Positions 56,587-64,000 of a stretch of DNA of 64,000 bases are shown piece by piece. The DNA comes from Phellopilus nigrolimitatus (taxonomy: Eukaryota > Basidiomycota > Agaricomycetes > Hymenochaetales > Hymenochaetaceae): assembly GCA_021029095.1 (NCBI GenBank), contig JAJOHG010000025.1, positions 186,001 to 250,000 of the forward strand. The letters run 5' to 3'. Numbering within the stretch: position 1 is the stretch's first letter; each line of letters begins with the position of its first letter. The notes beneath the pieces are model-generated. The model worked only from the letters and a program-made list of their open reading frames with translations. It did no database searches and was not told where the DNA came from. The position numbers were made by a program, and so were the translations under genes.

Positions 56587-57567
56587 GAATTTCTCACCTT
56601 GGATTAATGTCCCGCTCATAGGTCCGCTCTATGATGTTCGGCGCGAATTCGGACGCAGACATCTTGTCTGGTCTGGGATCAAGCCATCTATGATCATCAT
56701 CCCCGTCTTCCAGCCATTCTGCAAGACTGTCATCCGAAAGAACAAATCCGTTCAGAACTCGTGGACCCATTTTAGCCTCGCGGAACAGGATTTCCCGTCC
56801 CGGATATTTTCGAGGCGCCCTTTCCCACACGAGATTCGAGAAAGTATGTTTTTTCCTGGGGCGGAGTGCGGGCGAGTCTCACACCCAATAATGCCTTTCA
56901 ATGCGTGCCTTGCTGTCCCAGCGTCAGGATCCGGCATCCAGGTACGGAGAAGGCCTCAAACCTTCCGAGTCAAAATTCAGGACCAGTCGATCGCTCTGGG
57001 GAGTTGGTCTGCTGCCTCGTTCTGGAAGAACCGGACGCTGGCCGCATCTGCTAGGTCGCGTGTTTGCTGAGGTGATCGCTCACTACGTGAGCGACTTCGC
57101 GAACCGGTCTGCGGTTGACTTATTCAATCAACCGGCCTTCTATCTGGCGATGGAACATGCCAATGGGTCTTGAAATGCCCGTAAGTATTGTTCCTGATCA
57201 TTTCCTGTTCTGCGGGCGAGTCGATCACAGGGAGGCCCCCGAAGACGTCGATCTCTTGGGTCCTACATGCTTCATTTTCTAAAGTTACACGAACTGTTTC
57301 AAGAGAAAAAGATCCTGAGGGTGATATGTAAGCGAGTGCGTTCGCTTTGAGACTGCCGCAAGTCTCGAATACGTCTAACAAGCGTTTCTTGATCATTGTG
57401 TCAACGCGATTATCAAGACGTGGTGTGAACAATCGACAACCCACATGGCCGTGGGCGAGATTGATGACTCCCCAGGCTGTTTGTTTCAGCAAACGCAAGA
57501 AGCTAGATGCAATCCAGGAACCCCTTGGACTGCTCTGTAAACTCCGGACGGCCGGAAAGAGTGACAA
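56587..57567 (-). CDS. hypothetical protein fragment
   Basis: Minus-strand open stretches with protein-like composition: FLRLLKQTAWGVINLAHGHV, VDTMIKKRLLDVFETCGSLK, DVFGGLPVIDSPAEQEMIR and, nearer the 3-prime side, KMGPRVLNGFVLSDDSLAEW and MSASEFAPNIIERTYERDIN, the last ending at a GTGAGA donor. The join between the two blocks is unclear, and no family is recognised. Confidence 0.35.
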
Positions 57568-57699
57568 CGCTCGGGAGGATGATCAACACGACTGTGCTGC
57601 GGACACAGCGAGCTCAAAGTCAATGAGCTATCACTTCAGCCATGCGGCGCAGATTAATAGGAATGCCGACGATGTCCGCGTAGTGACCAAGCTCTCCTG

Positions 57700-58830
57700 A
57701 TAGATACTATGATCGCGACACAGAGGCTGCGTGAAAAATCATCATGATCGCAAAGGAGACCTCGAGGTAAGATCCCTCCCTCTGTCTGATATTGATTGCG
57801 GCCATTTTTTGTGTGTTCGCTTTCACCAGTTCGACGATACGGGTGCGTCGGAGGCCCATCTGTGCGTCTGCGTTTGGAGACACGAGCGGAAGAGCGAACG
57901 TGCCTTTCTACGGGCTCTGAAGCACCGAGCGATTATCACCGATCAGCGCGCCCTGGACTTCCGCGAACTTGGGCGGCGCATTTCTGTGTTCGTCTTTTTC
58001 TTTTGCCCTTTCTTTCGGGACCGCTGCTGCTTCCTCTTTCGTGACCTGCTTCTCAGGTTCACGAGCGATTTGGGTGGGTGCCTGCACCCCCTCCCCACAA
58101 CGTTGCGGTTCCCTTGTAAGCTGTGCCTCTTTCTTCGCCATCGTGGCCCCTGGCTTCTTCTGACGCTGACACAATCTCTAGGTTGAGCTCTGTGGCCTTC
58201 CTCAGGTTCGAAAGCTTACATTTGATCCTCAGTCTGCGAACCCCGTCTTTTGTCTGGGGGTGCGACCTGCAGGGGCCTTCAGGTCCTGTGCGATGATTTC
58301 TCATCTCGCGGTCCGATCTCCTCCCCTTTGATGCTTTACGCTGCTGTACAGGCTTCTTTGTTCTTTTGTCTCCCTTTTATCGCTGGAAGCCACTGGCGCG
58401 CGGTCTGTGGACAAGAGCGCGGGGCACTGCCCGCGGAGCGTGGATCTTTCCCTGTGCTGGGCTCTGATCGCGTGTCGGGATCGCTTCCTTCCTGGGTGCT
58501 TCGCGATCGGTGGCTGCGCCTGGCTCCTCGAGGACGCGGATGATCGTCTGTGTGCACCGAGCGAGCTACAACTGATCGGTATTCAACATGAGAGATTCTG
58601 CGGACGGGCGGTGTGGCTTCGGCTTGAAGTTGCCCTGCTCGCCGCGCGCGCCGCGAGGATGGTCGGGCGCACCCGGAAGATGTTTTCCTGATCGCTCGAC
58701 CAGGCGCAGGAAATCACGGAGGCGCTGCAGACCGATCCTTGCGAAGAACAGAGGCTGTGCGCGGTATAAGCTTAAGGTTTCGGCATCGACTCTGAGCTCG
58801 CTTCGCGAGAGCCCCGCCCGCACTCGGGGA
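57700..58830 (-). CDS. hypothetical protein, charged, frame uncertain
   Basis: Minus-strand reading gives LRVDAETLSLYRAQPLFFAR and IGLQRLRDFLRLVERSGKH, then IKCKLSNLRKATELNLEIVS, and in another frame a Lys/Glu-rich part (EKQVTKEEAAAVPKERAKEK) and KFAEVQGALIGDNRSVL. Composition looks coding but the frame changes near 58150-58180. No family is recognised. Confidence 0.3.
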
Positions 58831-60362
58831 GGCGAAGAGCCTTGGAGGCTTGACTATGTACTTGTTCATCAGCAGATGCTGACGGACAACTATTACGGCC
58901 TCGCAGAAAATACAAAAAGAAATAGGAAGAAAAGGAGGCCGGGAGATCGCGACGCTGTGTGCATAACGCCTTTTGTGCTCGGAGCATGTGGGGGCTGGGG
59001 GGCGGAGCCGACGGAGACGCGCGCCTGTGCCGGGGGGGTCTGATCGCGGGCAGCAGCGAGGAGGTACGCGCCGACGGCGACGGCGGAGAGGCGAGCAAGG
59101 CCGCGCGCGGGGGCGCGGATCCGTGCCGATCAGGATCCGGCGCCGCTGCAGATGCGGCCGGATCAGTGGCTCTGGCGTTAGGGAGGTGCAGATCGCGCCC
59201 TCGAAATTGAGGAGACGGAAGACGATATCGACTTTGAGGCTGGAGCGCTCGATCGTCCTGCATACATGTCGTAGCTTGTTATGCTGGTCGTGACGCTCTC
59301 TCGTTATTACATGGGGTTTTTTTTTCTTTTTTTTTTTTTTTCTTTTTTCGTTATTTGTGGGTGGCTCAAATAAGCGCTCCCCTTCGAATCTAGGGACTAT
59401 CCCGTCCAGACACGCGATGCGGTCTTTCCCCCCAGCTGCTGCTGCGCGGGGGGGAAGCAAAGTACAAAGGGTGCCCGTTAAGCGACGCTCCGAGGCCTAA
59501 ATTTCAAATTGCAGACTTTGCTTTATTCAAATTGATGACGTCGTGCGGTGCGACGATCGACGCGCGCCCGCTTACGGGCCCCCCCGCGGTCTGGCCCCGC
59601 GCGCGGGCGGGCGGGCGGCGGTGACTAAGCCCCGCTGCCAATTATTAATGCCAAGCCGGGAGGGGCTGCAATTGCGAAATTGCAAATTGCAGAATAGGGA
59701 CGCATTATACTATATAAATATACATATACATGGATACGTACACTTTACACACTTCTCTTCGCGGGGCGTTCCTGGAACATATGGGGATGCAGGCAGAAGG
59801 GGGAGCCCCCCGAGATCGCCCCGCGCACGGGGGGAGGGAGAGTGCGATGCCTATCATACGGACGAGCGGACGAGAGACGGACGAGAATTGGGACGGGAGA
59901 CGATCAGGGCGCCCCCACCCCCTCCGGGCGTGCCTGGCGCCCGGCCGGCCGGCCGGCCGGTCGATAAGCATAAGCGTGAAGCGTGAGTGTATTCGCAATT
60001 ATGGGCGCGCGCTGTCTGCCGGAGATAGATGGCGATAGTATTGGTATTGGTAAGGCACAGACATGGGCTGGCGAAGAAGACTCGAAGGAGCGGGCGCTTT
60101 CCGGAGGCGGGGATATGACATACGTATGCACATGCACGCATGTGTGTGCGCGCACACGGCCTTGTTCTGGATAAGACGGATGGAACGCGCAGGGCGCGTG
60201 CGCGGTCCGGGGATACATATGTTTATGTTTTCGTGGATGAGAAGGCAGGGCTGGGGTTTCTCTGGCTTGTCTGCTTCGGGGTGCTGAAGGCTTAGGCGCT
60301 CGCTTTTTGGACATTGTTGATAGTAATGTCACACTTCCGTTCTTTCTTTTTTTCTCGTTCTC

Positions 60363-60520
60363 TTCTTCTTCTTCTTCTTCTTCTTCGGTTCTGGGAATAC
60401 GAGCGCCTGATGCAGACGGGCGCGGAAGGCGGGTCTGTCGTTTTTTTTCCTGCATCGAAGGAGAAGGAGAAGGAGAAGGAGAAGGAGAAGGAGAAAAGGA
60501 GAAGGAGAAGCAGAGAACAC
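60363..60520. repeat. TTC microsatellite and AAGGAG/GAGAAG array
   Basis: A TTC run at 60363-60386 and GGAGAA repeats at ~60458-60512, producing spurious Ser/Lys/Glu frames. Confidence 0.85.
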
Positions 60521-61074
60521 GCGAAAAACAAGGACGGGGCGCCAGCAGCGCGGGCGGGCGTCCGCCCGTCGTAATAGTAAAACGAGCCGCAGGAAATGCA
60601 GGCGGGGAGAAATGAAGAAGGAGAAGGGCTAGGAAAAAAGAAAGAAAGAAAGAAAGAAAGAACAGAACGGAAACTGTAACATCGATTTTCCGTGCAAAGC
60701 GCGCGCGCGCAGAAGCGTATACGCAGAACAACCCCGCCTTCCCAGCGCACGAACATACAGTACCCCGGGAACGCGGAAAATCGTCTTGTCCAGACAAGGA
60801 ATCCTCCCTGCCTCTCCAGCCGTGTGTACGCACACATACGCACATGTGTGTCTGACATAGCCCCGCCTCCGGAAAGCGCCCGCTCCGCGCCTTCGGAAAG
60901 CCAACGCGTTTCTCTCTCTTAACACGCGCCGACGGCCTCCGGGGCGCCCGTCCTGGAGCGGCCGGAGCGCGATCGAAAGGCGTCCTCCCCCGTGCGAATG
61001 TGGCTGATTTCTGTCGTTTTCTGCGCTTTCTTCTTTTTTTATTTATTTATTTCGGGTTTCTTGATTAGTGATTT

Positions 61075-61135
61075 CGTGATTTCTGATTCGTGATTTGTGA
61101 TTTGTGATTTGTGATTCGTGATTCTGTATAACATC
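61075..61135. repeat. GTGATTTG tandem repeat
   Basis: About six copies of an 8-bp unit, GTGATTTG with GTGATTCG variants. Confidence 0.8.
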
Positions 61136-61511
61136 AGATCATGGCGTGCGTGTAGATGGTGCGTGATTCATTTGCATTGCGTTGCATGTACATATGGGGG
61201 GTATGTCAGATTCGGATTCGGAAGTGAGGTGGTGGTATCAGCGTGCTAAGAAAAGAAAAGAAAGGACGGGAAGGACAGGACGGTTCTTGTGCCGTGATTT
61301 GGGAAGGTGATTATCAACAACTGTCAGGCGCGCGCGCGTGCAGATCTGTGATGACAGAGCGATGGCAGAGCGATATCAGACATAGCTTGGGATGTGCGGA
61401 TGGAAGGAGGGGGGCGTGGGGGCGTGGGGGCGTGTAGGGGAGAGCTGGAGAGCTGGAGAGCTTGAGTTTGGAGGGAGTGTTCTGTTCTGTTGTCTGTTCT
61501 GTTATCTGTTT

Positions 61512-61576
61512 TCTGTTTCGGGAATCTGTTTCGGGAATCTGTTTCGGGAATCTGTTTCGGGAATCTGTTTCTGTTC
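61512..61576. repeat. 13-bp tandem repeat TCTGTTTCGGGAA
   Basis: Four full copies and partial ends, nearly perfect. Confidence 0.85.
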
Positions 61577-62249
61577 ATCACTTGACGAAATAAGAAGCGC
61601 GCACCGTTTTCAGAAAAACGCAGGATGGTTTTTTTCTGGTGGCTTACATACATACATACATACACATATACACATGTGTACTTCTTGGCTTGTGCGTCGC
61701 CGCACTGAGAAAAAGAAAAGAAGAAACATCACAGGGGGGCGCCGATCGGCAGAGAGAGAGAGACGCCCCCCCCGCGAACATGTTAGCAACATTGCTAATA
61801 GAATGATACGGAGTCAGCTGACGGGAGGAGGGCCCGGGGCGCAGAGATGCGAGGGGCGAGGGGCGGTGACATGTGGGCGGACTGTATGGCAGATGTAGAC
61901 AGGGAAAAGAATAGACGGAAAAACATTGACATAAGCGGGTGCGTCGACGCAGGCCAGGCACCAGGAATATGTGACGAATGAATTGTGTTCGAAGGAAGGA
62001 AGGAAGGAAGGGCGCCTGATGGATGTGGCCGTCCCCTCCCCCCATTGAGTCGCGCGGGCTGGGGCCTGGAATTGCCTATCCCGGCGCGCGCGCGCGTGTT
62101 TTTTCTTTTCCTGTTTCTGCTTTCTGCTTTTCGTTGTGTCGTTGTTTTTCTGCTTCGTAAATAGACATACGGAAACGGAAGAGAACAGGAAGGAAGGGGG
62201 AAAGGAAGGGGGGAAGGGAAGGGAAGGGAAGGGAAGGGAAGGCGCGGAT

Positions 62250-62290
62250 GGAACGAGATGGGATGGGATGGGATGGGATGGGATGGGGAT
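62250..62290. repeat. GGGAT pentamer microsatellite
   Basis: Consecutive GGGAT units preceded by GGGAA repeats (62212-62242). Confidence 0.85.
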
Positions 62291-62921
62291 ATGTTGTTCG
62301 GGCAGGCACGCATGCGGTGCAGTCGTATGTGCTGTCTGGGCTGCTATAAACAGCGACGGGAATTAGCAGGAGGGCCTGGACCCGGGGTCGGCCCCCATGT
62401 AGATCGCACTTGATCTGCCCGATCTCCTGCCGTAGACGAGGCCCCAGACACCCCGCCAGGTACGTCACACAATACAGTCCTTCCTGGCCACGAAAAGAAC
62501 GAAATCAGAACAAGTACAGCTCGCAGGATGTCTGTCTGTCTGTTGTTGTTTCTTCTCTGCCGTGGTCAATCAGGAGGAAGGTGATGGCGATGGCGATGGC
62601 ATGGAGGGAAAGGCAGAGCTGGGGAGGCGGCGCTGCTGATTCCGAACGCATCTGCTTCCCGGGGGCCCGGGAGAGCCCCTCGTGGGAAAACACACACACA
62701 CACACCTGTGATTTGTTTTGTTTTCTCTCTGTTTTCTCCTTTTTGTCTTTTTCTGGATTTACTTTTTTGCTTCCGGGCTTTTTTCGTTTTTCCTGAACTT
62801 TCCGCGCTCCCGTTCCGTTCCAGGAGCGCCCCGCGCGACGTATTTTAGCGAGTCGCGAGATGACGCTCTCCCGTTCCTCTCCTGCCCCCCTCCCCCATAT
62901 CCCCCCTCCCGCCCGTCTCCC

Positions 62922-63000
62922 GCCCTCCGACGCCCCCCGCCCTCCGACGCCCCCCGCCCTCCGACGCCCCCCGCCCTCCGACGCCCCCCGCCCTTCGACC
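62922..63000. repeat. 17-bp tandem repeat CCTCCGACGCCCCCCGC
   Basis: Four to five copies, very GC-rich, upstream of the terminal gene. Confidence 0.85.
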
Positions 63001-63134
63001 GCCCGAACCCCCGACGCCACGCCCGCCCGTGCATGCCGAGCCTGTGATCGACGTCGAGCGCGGCTCGTGTCTCGTGTCTCTGCTCACCGCCACACGCATA
63101 CAGCTCCAACTCCTCTGACACCTAACCCCGCCCG

Positions 63135-64000
63135 ATGGAATCAGCGTACGTCGCCGTGCCCTGTCCGCTGACGTCGACGTCGCGCCTCGTATTCACACAT
63201 TCACTTATTGCGCCCGCGCAGATCCCGCGCGTCCTCCCGCGTCGCCACCCTGCCCCCGCCGTGCGTATGCGTCCCTCCGCTCTCCAGCGCGTAACGTACT
63301 TACTCACCCGCCGCCTGAATCTGCGTATCTGTGTCCAGCCCGCTGAAACGCAAGTCGCCCCCGTCGCCCGTCTCCGCAACGACGACGACGAGCACCAGCA
63401 CCAGCAGCAGCACCACCAGCACCACCGCGGCAGCGACGGCGCCGTCCGAGATCCTCGGCGCGCTGGCCCTCGGCGCACAGCCCAAGTCCAAGGGCAGCCC
63501 GCCCGCCCCCGCCCGCGCGTCCGCCTCGCCCGGCGCGCAGACGCCCTCCGCGGACGACTACGAGAACGGGCTCGCCGTGTGCGGCACGTGCGGCGAGGGC
63601 GTGCCCTTCCGCGACCCCCGCTCCGGCGGCTTTACGCTGCGCCTCTGGGACCTCCACCGCGAGCAGTGGTGCGTCCGCCCCCCTCCGTGCCACCCCCTGC
63701 TTTCCTCCAGATCACGAAGTGTATGTCTGACTCGCTTTTCCCCGCGCGTTACAGCCGCTCGCAGCACGCGCCGGCGCAGGCGCAGGCGCAGGCAGCAGCA
63801 GCGCCGGGAGGGGAGCCGCTCGTGTTCGCGCCGGAGGCGACCGCGGCGAGCATGGTCTCCGCGCACGCGCACGCGCATCACGCGCACGCGAACGCGGCGG
63901 GGCCGCTGAAGAAGCGGCGCGCGAAGCGCACGGAGGACGAGCGCATCGAGTACCTGCGCACGGACCCGCACGTCGCGCAGTTCGAGGCGTACCGCGTGCT
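63135..64000 (+). CDS. probable zinc-binding nuclear protein, 5-prime part (runs off the window)
   Basis: Exons 63135-63145, 63222-63260, 63339-63668 and 63755 to the window end, all GT-AG and in frame from ATG 63135. Starts MESASRASSRVATLPPP, then basic KRKSPPSPVS, a Ser/Thr run, Ala-rich stretch, and a zinc-finger-like unit AVCGTCGEGVPFRDP ... LRLWDLHREQC (Cys-x2-Cys ... His-x3-Cys). After His/Ala repeats comes a basic KKRRAKRTEDERIEYLRTD, a likely nuclear localisation signal, and VAQFEAYRV. I recall Agaricomycete proteins in which this last block leads into a second such finger; function unknown. Codon use is extremely GC-rich compared with the kinase region. Confidence 0.75.
   Translation, partial: MESAYVAVPCPLTSTSRLVFTHSLIAPAQIPRVLPRRHPAPAVRMRPSALQRVTYLLTRRLNLRICVQPAETQVAPVARLRNDDDEHQHQQQHHQHHRGSDGAVRDPRRAGPRRTAQVQGQPARPRPRVRLARRADALRGRLRERARRVRHVRRGRALPRPPLRRLYAAPLGPPPRAVVRPPPSVPPPAFLQITKCMSDSLFPARYSRSQHAPAQAQAQAAAAPGGEPLVFAPEATAASMVSAHAHAHHAHANAAGPLKKRRAKRTEDERIEYLRTDPHVAQFEAYRV

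Larger units (their letters stand above)
58831..63134. other. GC-rich intergenic DNA with simple repeats, no gene supported
   Basis: Long open frames on both strands are low-complexity (Arg/Ser/Pro or Lys/Glu runs). A minus-strand stretch at 59160-59270 (VFRLLNFEGAICTSL) looks protein-like but is isolated. Microsatellites are frequent (separate entries). Confidence 0.5.

Noticed and set aside
60307..60858. Long Ser/Phe and Lys/Glu frames
   Set aside because: Encoded by microsatellites; no domain.

Overview
The window is nuclear DNA of a filamentous basidiomycete, most likely an Agaricomycete. The evidence is many short GT-AG introns (about 50-70 nt) in kinase and metabolic genes, a chromodomain Ty3 retrotransposon, a fungal hAT transposon, and fungal ribosomal-protein and bZIP sequence. 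I could not name a species.

Layout. 0.1-4.5 kb: a cytidine deaminase and a flavin-dependent Baeyer-Villiger-type monooxygenase with one apparent frameshift. 4.5-15 kb: kinase-like genes (F1, A, G) and a HeLo/MLKL-like helical-plus-pseudokinase gene (H). 15.9-23.65 kb: a transposon-like element (element 1) with roughly 0.9-kb terminal inverted repeats (TIRs) and a 7-bp target-site duplication (TSD). It carries broken pieces of host genes: ribosomal uL4 with its intron, uS2, a bZIP factor and unknown exons. 23.97-30.33 kb: an inverted copy of 4.81-11.24 kb carrying kinases B and F2. 30.4-41.3 kb: a second element with the same terminal sequence, ~1.7-kb TIRs and an 8-bp TSD. In its central loop sits a young Ty3 chromovirus (375-bp LTRs with 1 visible difference), whose integrase is in turn broken by a solo LTR. 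41.3-43.4 kb: a mariner-type miniature inverted-repeat transposon (MITE) and kinase C, cut apart by these insertions. 43.6-48.3 kb: an N-terminal fragment of a probable Ca2+-ATPase, split by a hAT transposon. 49-53.7 kb: kinases D and E, divergently oriented. 53.7-54.5 kb: relics of H and G. 54.9-59 kb: a frameshifted POM34-like gene and poorly recognised genes. 59-63 kb: GC-rich simple-repeat DNA. 63.1 kb to the end: the 5-prime part of a probable zinc-binding protein gene.

The main theme is a locally amplified kinase family: five copies of one ~400-residue kinase (A-E), two of another (F1, F2) and one of a third (G). They share space with a predicted pseudokinase of the HeLo/prion-inhibition type whose 3-prime module recurs as fragments at three further sites. 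Divergent kinase pairs (A/F1, B/F2, D/E) and inverted duplication suggest expansion by segmental rearrangement. A role in self/non-self recognition or regulated cell death is inference from architecture only.

The strongest mechanistic observation is in the chromovirus. The 11 nt just downstream of its 5-prime LTR are exactly complementary to 11 nt of its own LTR located ~30 nt after the TATA box, the arrangement expected for Tf1-type self-priming. Exon joins were read by eye from splice consensus and frame, so treat them as models.
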